Below, in pieces: positions 1 through 8,225 of a DNA stretch of 59,247 bases. Under the pieces are notes generated by a model. That model saw only the letters and a program-made list of their open reading frames with translations, was not told the DNA's origin and searched no databases. The position numbers and the translations under genes were made by a program. This DNA comes from an uncultured Verrucomicrobiota bacterium (lineage in GTDB: Bacteria > Verrucomicrobiota > Verrucomicrobiia > Limisphaerales > UBA9464), in the NCBI GenBank assembly GCA_903842505.1, contig CAIMMI010000243.1, positions 1-59,247 of the forward strand, in the 5' to 3' direction. How positions within the stretch are numbered: position 1 is the first letter of the stretch; the number at the start of each line of letters is the position of its first letter.

Positions 1-290
1 GCAGAGGGAGGCAACGGTGTGTGGCATTCGAATCCAACCGATGAGTTTGTGGGGATTGATGGTGCCATGGCCACGCGAAGGGTTCGGTACCGGGATCCGG
101 AAACAGGGACCCGGTACGAGTTCCCGGCGTCGGTGGACGACTTTCCACCCGGACTCATCGCACTGCTGTATCCGCCATAGTCCAGTTGACGGCGCAGTTT
201 GTGAGGGCCGTTCGAAATGGAATTCTTGGTAAACTGGCCTTGAGGGACGTCCTGGGCAGTTTGAGGATGGCTATGCTTGCCTACCTTTGA
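1..290 (+). pseudogene. transposase remnant (IS4-like), 5' end outside the window
   Basis: Frame 1 is open from the left edge to a TAG at 178-180 and reads like the end of a DDE transposase catalytic core (VRYRDPETGTRYEF, then PPGLIALLY). Directly after that stop, a different frame (from about 182 to the TGA at 288-290) reads QLTAQFVRAVRNGILGKLAL, the pattern of an IS4-type transposase C-terminus. The usual stretch between these two parts is missing, so the gene has lost an internal segment and changed frame. It cannot encode a working transposase. Family assignment rests on my recognition of the residues; the start lies outside the window. No terminal inverted repeat was identified downstream. 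Confidence 0.7.
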
Positions 291-546
291 CGCCCGAGGG
301 AGGCAATGGGGTCAAAATTGTCCGTTTTCGTTTTCGTTTCCGGTTTCGACTACGGCAGCCAGCGGAGTGCTGGCGATGGATCGCTCAATGGGAATGAAGC
401 GAGAGGGAGTGCTGGAAGGGAACTCGGTTCGAAGAAACGAACCACCGGTGATGTTTGGGGGCTGAAAACGCCCGCGAATCGGCGATTTCTGGCGGCTGTC
501 GTATGACACTCGTATGACAGCGACTGCGTAAGCTCCTGATACTGAA
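291..546. other. intergenic stretch, no gene seen
   Basis: The DNA between the transposase remnant and the tRNA gene has short open frames on both strands, but none resembles a protein and none has a convincing ribosome binding site. It may include the decayed outer end of the insertion element. Confidence 0.5.
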
Positions 547-620
547 TGGAGCGGGTGAAGGGAATCGAACCCTCGCCTCAGGCATGGGAGGCCCGCGTTC
601 TACCATTGAACTACACCCGC
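547..620 (-). tRNA. tRNA-Gly(CCC)
   Basis: Read on the minus strand the gene folds as a full cloverleaf. The acceptor stem is GCGGGTG with CACCCGC. The D arm is GTTC/GAAC, and the anticodon stem CGGGC/GCCTG encloses the loop CTCCCAT, giving anticodon CCC (glycine, GGG codons). The T arm is GAGGG-TTCGATT-CCCTT. A discriminator T is followed by an encoded CCA at 547-549. The total is 74 nt including CCA. Confidence 0.96.
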
Positions 621-637
621 TTCCGGAACGCGCGGCA

Positions 638-666
638 TGTCTAACGGCGGATGGGGTCGGGTTCAA
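638..666 (-). promoter_or_regulatory. candidate sigma70 promoter of tRNA-Gly
   Basis: On the minus strand TTGAAC (661-666) and TAGACA (638-643) are separated by exactly 17 bp and lie 17 bp upstream of the tRNA 5' end. The -35 box matches four of six consensus bases and the -10 box three, so this rests on spacing and position more than on sequence strength. Confidence 0.35.
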
Positions 667-687
667 GGGTGGAGTTTGGGGAAGTTC

Positions 688-1008
688 GAAGTTTTCGCAG
701 GAGTTCGAAGTTTTCAGATTCAAGTTTCAAGGATGGCCCATGGGGGAGATTGAGATGGTGTTGTTGGAGTCGAGTACGAGTACCGCCCTTTGGGCTGAGG
801 ACGGGTACGAGTACGATGGGGCGGGGGGAGAAGTGGAGGGTGGGAATGAGGGGAATGGCTCGACGGAGTCTCACCCCACCCTGGGTTCCTAGGAATTGAG
901 GAGAGGATGGGGCACGCCTCGTGACCTCGTCGTCTACGGTTGGGGGTGGAGGGCTTGAAACTTGAATCTTGAACACTTGAAACTCCCCAACTTGAAACTT
1001 GCCTCCCG
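688..1008. repeat. dispersed intergenic repeat, copy A (heptad arms and CCCCACC block)
   Basis: The stretch holds TTCAGATTCAAGTTTCAAG near 712-730, then GGCTCGACGGAGTCTC followed by ACCCCACC at 857-880, then CTTGAAACTTGAATCTTGAA near 955-974 and more TTGAAAC units to about 1005. Two direct copies of GTACGAGTAC lie at 774-783 and 805-814. The same arms and block recur at about 3.7, 15.8, 35.3 and 58.1 kb. No gene is evident here. Confidence 0.75.
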
Positions 1009-1033
1009 GGCCCTCCCGCAGCCTTGGTTGGGC

Positions 1034-2005
1034 ATGGGTGTTTTGCTGGTCCTGAGTGATGTCCATCGGGCGGGGGCGATGGAGCAGGGTCGGCGTGGGT
1101 TTGATTCGCGGGCAGTGGCGAATCCGTTCCTGCGGACTTTTCAGCGGGGGTATCGGCGGTACGTGTGGATGGATGATCCGATGGCGCACAATCACCTGCT
1201 GGAGGCGATCGTGCGTCGGGTGCCGGATCCGGCGTGGGTGGTGGCCAATGGGGACTTCACGCTGGATACGGGTTTTGTCGGGGTGAGTGAGGAAGGGGCT
1301 TTCGAAAGTGCGTCGGAAGCGATCGGGATCCTGCGTCGGGCCTATGGGGGACGATTGCGCTGCACGATGGGCGACCATGACATTGGGAAGAAGAGTTTCA
1401 TCGGGGACTCGGGCGGGGTGCGGCGGCGGAGTCTGGAGCGGTGTGAATCGGACCTGGGTATTCCGCGGTTGTGGCACGAGGACTTTCCGGGATGGCGATG
1501 GATCGGGGTGACGTCGACGCTGGCGGCGTGGCCGGTGTTTCGTCCGGAGACGCCGGAGGAGGAGGTGGGGTGGTGGCAGGAGAATCATGTGCGGCATCTG
1601 GAGGACATCGATCGGTTGTTCCGGGAAGCGACGGATGCGGGGATGCGGACGTTGTTGTTCTGTCATGATCCGACGGCGTTGCCGTTCCTGCGTGGGTTGC
1701 CGGGGGTGGCGGCGGCGTTGCCTGGGATGGGTGGGACGGTGATCGGGCATCTGCACACGCGGTGGGTGCTGCGTGTGGGGCGGGTGCTGGCGGGGGTGCC
1801 GAAGGTTTCGTGGGCGGGACATTCCATCCGGCGATACACGGCGGCCTTGAATGAAGCGGGATGCTGGCGCGAGTTTCGGGTGACGCTGTGTCCGTCGCCG
1901 ACGGGGATCCAGTTGCTGAAAGACGGCGGGTATCTGACGTCGGAGTGGTCGGCGTCGGGGCCGCAGGTTTCCTGGAAGGCGCACGGGCTGCCGTGGTCGG
2001 GGTAG
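1034..2005 (+). CDS. calcineurin-like metallophosphoesterase
   Basis: This 323-residue protein shows the metallophosphoesterase motifs in order: SDVH near the N-terminus (D-x-H), ANGDFT (GD), MGDHDIG (a GNHD variant with Asp in place of Asn), CHDPTAL (metal-binding His) and GHLHT (GHxH). Such enzymes hydrolyse phosphoester bonds with a dinuclear metal centre; the substrate cannot be read here. There is no signal peptide, so it is probably cytoplasmic. The frame is open to an ATG at 962, but that extension is encoded by the intergenic repeat, so I start at 1034, just before the first motif. The next gene follows after 15 nt and is probably cotranscribed. Confidence 0.85.
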   Translation: MGVLLVLSDVHRAGAMEQGRRGFDSRAVANPFLRTFQRGYRRYVWMDDPMAHNHLLEAIVRRVPDPAWVVANGDFTLDTGFVGVSEEGAFESASEAIGILRRAYGGRLRCTMGDHDIGKKSFIGDSGGVRRRSLERCESDLGIPRLWHEDFPGWRWIGVTSTLAAWPVFRPETPEEEVGWWQENHVRHLEDIDRLFREATDAGMRTLLFCHDPTALPFLRGLPGVAAALPGMGGTVIGHLHTRWVLRVGRVLAGVPKVSWAGHSIRRYTAALNEAGCWREFRVTLCPSPTGIQLLKDGGYLTSEWSASGPQVSWKAHGLPWSG

Positions 2006-2020
2006 GGAAGGAACGAACGC

Positions 2021-3724
2021 ATGAACATCGAACGACGCTGGGCGGGTGGTGGGTGGGTTGGAGCGACGCTGACCGCGTGGTTGCTGGTCGTGTGTGCCCT
2101 GGGACGCTTGTGCGGCGCGGAGGTCTCGGAGTCCGCCGGGGCGACCCGGGAATTGGCGGCGGTTCTGTTCTTGGATGTGGGGAATCCGGACTGTGCCGGG
2201 CTGGAACAGGAGTTGGAGTCCTTTGCGAAGGCGCGCGGGCTGCGCCTGGAAATTTCGGTGAAGCACGCTCCGGCGGTGGTTGAGCGGATCGGGGTGCACG
2301 AGGCGTTGGAGGCGGCCCGGGCGGCGGGGAAGTTCCGGGAGATGCAGTCGGCGCTCTTCCGGGATCCGGGAGTGCGAGGGAGCGGGTTGGTCCGGTTGGC
2401 CGGTGAAGTGGGGCTCGACGTGGCGGCATTCGAGTCGGCGATGGACAATCGCGTGCATCGTCGCGTGGTGATGCGGGACCTGGCGGAAGCGCGGGGACTG
2501 GGAGTGCAGACGACGCCGGTGCTGTTTGCGAATGGCGCGCGCATGGAAGGCGGCGAGGCGATCCGCAAGGCGTTGCGGACGCCGCCTCCGAAGCCGCCCC
2601 CGACGTGGTCGGAGATGAAGGTGGAGTTGCTGGAACTCGACCTCCGTGGCGCGCCGTCGCGCGGGCCGGCGGCGGCGCCGGTGACGATCATCGAGTTCAC
2701 GGATTTCCGGTGCGGGTTCTGTCGGATCCATTCGCGGACCTTGTCCGAATTGGAGGTGGCGTTCCCGGGGAAGGTGCGTCGGGTGTTCAAGAACTACCCG
2801 TTGGGGCGCGAGGCGGAAGCGTTGCTGCCGCATCTGGCGGGGATGGCGGCGGTGGAGCAGGGGAAATTCTGGGAGCTTCACCATTCGATCATGAGCCGTC
2901 CGTTGGAAGGGGTGGAAGACCTGCTGGAGCGGGCGAGGGCACTGGGGTTGGAGACGAACCGACTGGCGCGTCGATGGGCGGAAGGGGAAGTGGCGGATTG
3001 GATCGAGCGGGATGGGGAGGAAGGCCAGCGGCTGGGAATCCAGGCGACGCCGACCACGTTCATCCATGGTCGTCGGGTGGTGGGGCGGCAATCGATCGAG
3101 ACCCTGAAGGGTTATGCGCGGGAGGCGCTGGGGCTGGGGGCCGAGGCGGGAGCTGGGGCGGGGGTGGGTGGGGTGTCGGGGTTGGATCCGGAAAGCACGA
3201 GCCTGGGGCCGAAGGACGGGGCGGTGTACGTCGAGGTGTTCGTGGATCTGGCGGAGAAGGCGAGCGGGCGGTTGCTCGAGCAGGTGCGGGAGTTTGCGCG
3301 GGAACGGCCAGCGGTGCGGGTCGAGTTCCGGAGTGTGGTGCGGACGAATGGGGCGGCGTCGATGGTGTTGCAGGAATCCGCGCTGGCGGCGGCGGAGCAG
3401 GGTCGCTTCTGGGAATGGTGCGGGGTGTTGGCGTGGGACGAGGGCGTGCCTGGGGCGGAGCGGATGGCGGAACTGGCGCGGGGGTTGGGGATGGATCCGG
3501 CGAAGATCGCGCAGTCCATGGCGGAACATCGACATCGCGGGAGGATCGAGGCGGACACGGCGGAGGCGCTGGAGCGGGGTGTGCTGGGAGGGACGGTGGT
3601 GATGAACGGAACCGTGTTCCGTGGGGAGCCGACATTGGAGAACCTGGCACGGCACATGGATGAGCATGCGTGCTGCGGGAAGGCGGCGGACTTCCAGCGG
3701 CCGAAGGGGTTGCCGGGGAGGTGA
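2021..3724 (+). CDS. exported protein with three tandem DsbA/thioredoxin-like domains
   Basis: The protein has 567 residues and starts after a good ribosome binding site (GGAAGGA). A hydrophobic N-terminal segment (about 9-28) suggests export. Three DsbA-like units follow. Unit 1 (about 46-195) has NPDC where a redox CxxC is expected, keeping only the second Cys, plus a cis-Pro loop (QTTPVLF). Unit 2 (about 220-370) has an intact CGFC at about 231-234 and ATPTTF. Unit 3 (about 400-556) has no Cys at that place (EKAS). Only unit 2 looks redox-competent. The C-terminus holds an extra Cys pair (HACCGK). It probably acts in the periplasm on disulfides of exported proteins; the cysteine-rich ceramidase 150 bp downstream is a candidate client by position only. 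Confidence 0.82.
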   Translation: MNIERRWAGGGWVGATLTAWLLVVCALGRLCGAEVSESAGATRELAAVLFLDVGNPDCAGLEQELESFAKARGLRLEISVKHAPAVVERIGVHEALEAARAAGKFREMQSALFRDPGVRGSGLVRLAGEVGLDVAAFESAMDNRVHRRVVMRDLAEARGLGVQTTPVLFANGARMEGGEAIRKALRTPPPKPPPTWSEMKVELLELDLRGAPSRGPAAAPVTIIEFTDFRCGFCRIHSRTLSELEVAFPGKVRRVFKNYPLGREAEALLPHLAGMAAVEQGKFWELHHSIMSRPLEGVEDLLERARALGLETNRLARRWAEGEVADWIERDGEEGQRLGIQATPTTFIHGRRVVGRQSIETLKGYAREALGLGAEAGAGAGVGGVSGLDPESTSLGPKDGAVYVEVFVDLAEKASGRLLEQVREFARERPAVRVEFRSVVRTNGAASMVLQESALAAAEQGRFWEWCGVLAWDEGVPGAERMAELARGLGMDPAKIAQSMAEHRHRGRIEADTAEALERGVLGGTVVMNGTVFRGEPTLENLARHMDEHACCGKAADFQRPKGLPGR

Positions 3725-3731
3725 GTCGGAG

Positions 3732-3832
3732 TCCCAAGTTTCAAGATTCAAGTTTCAAGGCCGGCTCCGGCTTCAAACTTGAAACTGAAAACTTCTCGCC
3801 CCACCCCACCTTGCCCCATCGGCCCAGAACGG
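3732..3832. repeat. dispersed intergenic repeat, copy B (imperfect inverted arms)
   Basis: The pair TTTCAAGATTCAAGTTTCAAG and TTCAAACTTGAAACTGAAAAC faces each other across a GGCCGGCTCCGG centre (about 3737-3791), which would fold into a long hairpin. It is followed by CTTCTCGCCCCACC (3793-3806), a partial copy of the block seen at 35286 and 58186. Confidence 0.75.
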
Positions 3833-3871
3833 TCTTGCGGGAGGGAGTGAAGATTCGCGACGCTGCGCAGC

Positions 3872-6800
3872 ATGTGGGGACTCAGAAGTCGGGCTTTTCG
3901 CGGGTGCCGGGTGATGACGTTGGCGTTGGCGTTGGGACTGGTATTCGGGTGGGCGGAGCACGGGTTGACGCAGGGGTTCCGGATCACGGGCATTGAGGCC
4001 AAGGGTGGACGGGTGGCGATCCGTCATGAGTCGAGCGGTGGGGTGCATCACCTGCTCCAGCGGGTGGACCTGCGGACGGGGGCGCAGACGGTGGTGGGTG
4101 TGGCGGTGGGAGTTCCGGGGACGGGAGTCCTGGAGGATGCGAAGCCGCCGGCGGAGACCGGGTATTATCGGGTGACGCGAGTGTCGAATGATTCGCCGGG
4201 GGACGCGGACGGGGATGGGATCGACGACCTGTATGAAGCGGGACGGCCGGGATACAATCCGCTGGATCCGAAGGATGCGTTGCAGGTGTCGGCGCAGACG
4301 GGACGGACGCGGCTGGAGGACTACCTGAGGGACGAGTCGAACCTCGCATTGTATCCGTATCTGGTGGGTCGCGGGATCCACGACGTGACGGGGCCGGCGG
4401 CGGACGGTGGCATGATGGGTTATGCGGAAGGGGATCAGCGATCGGAAGGCATTCATGATCGCCAGTGGGCCCGGGCGTTCATTGCGGCGGGTCGTGGGGA
4501 TGGGGCGCCGCGGGTGGTGTTCGTGGTGGTGGACGCGGGGCAGGTCTTCCACTCGATCACGCAGGGCGTGCACGACCGGTTGCAAGCGGACGACGAGCTG
4601 AAGAAGTTCTATTCGTATGCGAACATCGTGTTGAGCGCGACGCACACGCACGGCGGGGCGGGTGGTCATTCGCATCATGTGCTGTACAACGCGACGATCG
4701 GTGGGTTTGCGTGGCAGACGCAGGATGCGTTGGTGCACGGGATCTACATGGCGATCAAGAAGGCGCACCGGAACCTGGCGCCGGGTCGGATCCTGATGAC
4801 CGAAGGGAAGCTCGAGAACGCGAACGAGAACCGGCAGGCGGAGGGATTCCTGCAGAATCCCGAGGTGGCGAATCCGGCGCTCAGCAATCCGTTTGGGAAG
4901 GACAACCGTGACACGACGATGTTCTGCCTGCGGTTCGAGCATTCCAACCGGCGTGAGATCGCGATGTTCAACTGGTTCCCGGTGCATGGCGTTTCGTTCT
5001 CGAAGCAGAACCGCCTTTTGACTGGGGACAACAAGGGACAGGCGGCCTACCTCTTCGAGCAGGCGAAGGGGGCCTTGTATCCGGGGCATGGGCGGTATGC
5101 TTCGTCGTCGGGATTTGTCGCAGGGTTCGCGAACTCGAATCCGGGCGACCTGACGGCAAACTTGCGGAACAGCGAGCCGGGGGGGTGGCCGGAGAATGGG
5201 AAGGACGATGAGAAGCGCGCGACGACGATCGGGCGGCGTCAGTACGAGAAGGCGATGTCGTTGTACCAGGGAGCAACGACGCGGGTGTCGGGTCCGGTGG
5301 ATCACCGGCACCTGTATGTCGACATGACGTCGGTGGAGGTGAATCCGCCGAGCCTCTTTCCGTACAACCAACCGGAGGTTGGGTTCGGCGGGGACAAGGA
5401 TTTGCCGCCGTGGTCGACGTTCATCGGGGCCCTGGGCGTGGACTTTGCGCGGGGGACTCTGGATGGGGAGGCGATGTCGCAGGAGTTGATCGATGCGTTC
5501 CGGGTGGCGAACGGGATCGTGGTGGATCCGATCACGGACGAGTTCGAGCGGCGGCATTATCCGAAGGAAGTGCTGTTGACGACGGGGACGCTGGCGCTCG
5601 AGGGGTTGACGTGGACGCCGCAGACGTTGCCGGTGTCGATCCTGCGGATCGGGAACTTTGCGATCCTGGCGGTGCCTGCGGAGTTCACGGGGATCGCGGG
5701 CTACCGGTTGCGGCAGACGGTGGAAGCAATCCTGCCGCCGGGGACGCGGACGGTGCTGGCGGGGTTGGCGAACGACTATTCCGGGTATGTGACGACGTAC
5801 GAGGAGTACCTGCACGAGACGCGGAGTGCGGGAGGGTTGCCGGTGCAGAGCTATGAGTCGGCGTCGACGCAGTTCGGGGCGTTCACGCTGGCGGCTTACC
5901 AGACCAAGTTTTCGGAGATGGCGACGGCGATGGTGAAGGGGAGCGGGGTGGCGTCGGTGGCGATGCCGCGGACGCACGAGCCTGCGGTGATCTTGCTGCG
6001 GGCGATCGATCCGATCCTGGACCTTCCGCCCTTGCCGCAGGCTGGGCCGGCGGAGTTGAAGGGGAAGGCGGGGTGTCCGCCGGGACAGTTCTGGGACATC
6101 GGGACGGGCTATTGCTGGAGTTGCCCGGCGGGTTACAACCGGACGGTCTTCAGCGTGGAGGGTGGATCGGCATGCGAGCAACCGGCGCGATCCGAGTTCA
6201 GTGGTGCGACCAAGCATGGTCAACCGGGGTGCGGTCCGGGCCAGTTCTTTGACCTGGGAACGGGTTACTGCTGGCAGTGTCCTGCGGGGTACAACCGGAC
6301 GATCTTCCCGGTGACTGGGGGAAATGCCTGCGAGAAGCCGGCGAGTTCCGTGTTCGCGGGGGCGACGCGGCACGGGAATGCGGGTTGTGGCCCGGGTCAG
6401 TTCTTCGACATTTCCACGGGTTACTGCTGGAGTTGTCCGTCGGGTTACAATCGGACGATCTTCAGTGTGGAGGGTGGGACGGCTTGCGAGCGTCCGGCCT
6501 ACTCCGAGTTCGTGGTGGCGCAGAGCGCGAACGGGACGGGATTTTTCGGGACGGATTGTCCGAGCGGTTACGTCTTCGACTTCATCATCGGGCGGTGTTT
6601 CCGCTGTCCGTCGGGGAGCGCGAAGTTCGTGTTCCGGGCGTGGAACGATCCGGCCGGCGCTTGCGAGCGGGTGGTGCCGGCGGCGTATTCGGGCGCGACC
6701 AAGTTCAACGGACTGTGTCCTTCGGGCCAGTTCTGGGACATCGGCACGGGAGGCTGCTGGAGTTGTCCTGGGGGGTACAACCGGACGGTGTTTGCGGTGA

Positions 6801-7549
6801 CGGCGGGCAACGCGTGCGAGCAGGTGATCCCGGCGGCGGTCTCGGGGGCGACGCGGTTCAACGGGCTGTGTCCGCCCGGGCAGTTCTGGGACTTGCTGAC
6901 GGGCGCGTGCTGGAGTTGTCCGGCGAACTTCAACCGGACCATTTTCACGGTGGCTGGGTCGACGGCGTGCGAGCGCGTGTTCGCGGCAGTGCTGGGGGCG
7001 GCTTCGAAGCACGGTCCGTATGCGTGCGAGGCGCGCGGGGCAGGGTGGTTCCTGGACGTTGGGCGAAACGAGTGTTGGTCGTGCAACGGATGGTTGCGGA
7101 ACCTGAATCCGGTGACGAGTCCGGAGGCTTGCACCGGGCCGCTGGCGGCGTTCGGGGATCTGGTGATCGATCCGGTCTGGCTGCGCCCGGTCGGGGAGCG
7201 CGTGTACGGGATTGGCCAGCGGGTCCAGGTGGGTTTCTGGGGTGGGCATCCGAAGAACGTGTTCGGGACGGTGGCGGCGCGGCGGGTGGATCAACTTCCG
7301 ACGTTCCTGGAGGTGCAGCGTTGGACCGGAGCGCTGTGGGAGACGGTTCGGACGGATGCGGATTGGGACACGACCTTCCGGTGGGAGCGGGTGGGGTTGG
7401 CGGCGTCGAAGGTGACGATCGACTGGTTGCCGGGGCCGGGCACGGATCCGGGGACCTATCGGATCCTTCATCGCGGGTTTGCGCTCAAGGCGGGCGGGTT
7501 GTTGGAGGCGTATCAGGGTGAGTCCCCGACGTTCGAGGTGCGGCGATGA
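3872..7549 (+). CDS. neutral/alkaline ceramidase with seven inserted Cys-rich repeats
   Basis: This 1225-residue exported protein has a signal peptide (hydrophobic MTLALALGLVFGW, about 15-27) and one Ca-binding-type DADGDGIDDLYE motif near 110. The catalytic domain (about 160-715) carries the neutral ceramidase signatures: VGRGIHDVTGP, the zinc motif ATHTHGGAGG (His about 258 and 260), WFPVHG (His about 371), NSNPGDLTAN with the presumed nucleophile Ser at about 421, PAEFTGIAG (Glu about 602) and LANDYSGYVTTYEEY. This family cleaves the N-acyl bond of ceramides. The ceramidase C-terminal beta domain (about 1090-1225) is displaced by seven repeats (about 733-1088), each with four Cys (C-P-x-G-Q-F-x-D...C-W-S-C-P...A-C). 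An alternative start is the ATG at 3914. The stop overlaps the next start (ATGA). Confidence 0.88.
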   Translation: MWGLRSRAFRGCRVMTLALALGLVFGWAEHGLTQGFRITGIEAKGGRVAIRHESSGGVHHLLQRVDLRTGAQTVVGVAVGVPGTGVLEDAKPPAETGYYRVTRVSNDSPGDADGDGIDDLYEAGRPGYNPLDPKDALQVSAQTGRTRLEDYLRDESNLALYPYLVGRGIHDVTGPAADGGMMGYAEGDQRSEGIHDRQWARAFIAAGRGDGAPRVVFVVVDAGQVFHSITQGVHDRLQADDELKKFYSYANIVLSATHTHGGAGGHSHHVLYNATIGGFAWQTQDALVHGIYMAIKKAHRNLAPGRILMTEGKLENANENRQAEGFLQNPEVANPALSNPFGKDNRDTTMFCLRFEHSNRREIAMFNWFPVHGVSFSKQNRLLTGDNKGQAAYLFEQAKGALYPGHGRYASSSGFVAGFANSNPGDLTANLRNSEPGGWPENGKDDEKRATTIGRRQYEKAMSLYQGATTRVSGPVDHRHLYVDMTSVEVNPPSLFPYNQPEVGFGGDKDLPPWSTFIGALGVDFARGTLDGEAMSQELIDAFRVANGIVVDPITDEFERRHYPKEVLLTTGTLALEGLTWTPQTLPVSILRIGNFAILAVPAEFTGIAGYRLRQTVEAILPPGTRTVLAGLANDYSGYVTTYEEYLHETRSAGGLPVQSYESASTQFGAFTLAAYQTKFSEMATAMVKGSGVASVAMPRTHEPAVILLRAIDPILDLPPLPQAGPAELKGKAGCPPGQFWDIGTGYCWSCPAGYNRTVFSVEGGSACEQPARSEFSGATKHGQPGCGPGQFFDLGTGYCWQCPAGYNRTIFPVTGGNACEKPASSVFAGATRHGNAGCGPGQFFDISTGYCWSCPSGYNRTIFSVEGGTACERPAYSEFVVAQSANGTGFFGTDCPSGYVFDFIIGRCFRCPSGSAKFVFRAWNDPAGACERVVPAAYSGATKFNGLCPSGQFWDIGTGGCWSCPGGYNRTVFAVTAGNACEQVIPAAVSGATRFNGLCPPGQFWDLLTGACWSCPANFNRTIFTVAGSTACERVFAAVLGAASKHGPYACEARGAGWFLDVGRNECWSCNGWLRNLNPVTSPEACTGPLAAFGDLVIDPVWLRPVGERVYGIGQRVQVGFWGGHPKNVFGTVAARRVDQLPTFLEVQRWTGALWETVRTDADWDTTFRWERVGLAASKVTIDWLPGPGTDPGTYRILHRGFALKAGGLLEAYQGESPTFEVRR

Positions 7550-8133
7550 GGTGGACGCGCTGGATGAAGCGGGCGGTTCCGTGGGTTGCGGTGTTGTCCG
7601 TTTGCGGGTGGGTTCGGACGGGGATGCTGGCGCACCCGGGTCATGATCCAGGCAATGCGCCGGTGCCGACGGAGGTGGTGGCGGTGGTGTTCTCGGATTT
7701 CCACGAACCCGCCTGCGGGAAGGTGAACCGGTTGCTGGATCAGTTGGCGGAGGCTCGGCACCTGCAATTGCAACGGGTGTTCAAGCATGCGCCCGTGAAG
7801 GTGGAGGCGTGGCCGGCGCATGAGGCGGTGCAGGCGGCCGGGGCGCAGGGGCGCTTCCTGGGGATGCATGATGCGCTGTTCCAGCGGGAGCGGGCGGGAG
7901 GCGACACGTTGGAGACGATTGCCCGGGAACTTGGGCTGGACGTGGAACGGTTTGCCCGGGACCTGAAGGAACATCGGTTTGAGACCGGTGTGCGGCGGGA
8001 TTTGGTCGAGGCGCGAGCGATCGGGGTGACGACGGTTCCGACGGTGTTCCTCAATGGGGTGCGGTTGGACGGGATCGAACAGTTGACGCAGTACGTGGAG
8101 AAGGCCGGGAAACCAGCGGCGGAAGGGAAGTGA
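7546..8133 (+). CDS. DsbA-like thioredoxin-fold protein with ExxC active site
   Basis: The 195-residue protein begins on the ATGA that ends the ceramidase gene, so the two are translationally coupled. A hydrophobic stretch at about 9-29 suggests export. The fold follows DsbA-like oxidoreductases: VVFSDF strand, helical insertion, then VTTVPTVFLNG with the cis-Pro. At the place of CPxC it reads HEPACG (about 53-58): the nucleophilic first Cys is Glu, while Pro and the second Cys remain. Classical thiol-disulfide exchange is therefore unlikely unless the lone Cys acts by itself; it may be a chaperone or binding relative. It resembles unit 1 of the triple-domain protein at 2021. Confidence 0.75.
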   Translation: MRWTRWMKRAVPWVAVLSVCGWVRTGMLAHPGHDPGNAPVPTEVVAVVFSDFHEPACGKVNRLLDQLAEARHLQLQRVFKHAPVKVEAWPAHEAVQAAGAQGRFLGMHDALFQRERAGGDTLETIARELGLDVERFARDLKEHRFETGVRRDLVEARAIGVTTVPTVFLNGVRLDGIEQLTQYVEKAGKPAAEGK

Positions 8134-8225
8134 CGCGCCGGGTCTGCGTGGGTTGCCGTGGTGCAGGTCGAGCAGGGGTTTGCGTGTGAAGGTGGCGGGG
8201 AGGAGTCCGGGGAAGGAGGGCTCGA

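Noticed and set aside
853-880. Short frame over the repeat block as a small gene
   Set aside because: The block recurs in several unrelated gaps and in both orientations, so it is a repeat, not a gene.
962-1033. Upstream start of the metallophosphoesterase
   Set aside because: This part is encoded by the CTTGAAAC heptad repeat, giving a low-complexity N-terminus; the later ATG directly precedes the first catalytic motif.
641-3751. Very long minus-strand open frame (over 1000 codons)
   Set aside because: It is antisense to the metallophosphoesterase and triple-DsbA genes, rich in Arg/Pro/His, and shows no domain; it is a shadow of GC-rich codon use.
3773-7471. Long minus-strand frame of about 1230 codons opposite the ceramidase
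   Set aside because: It has the same Arg/Pro/His-rich shadow composition; the plus-strand ceramidase motifs are decisive.
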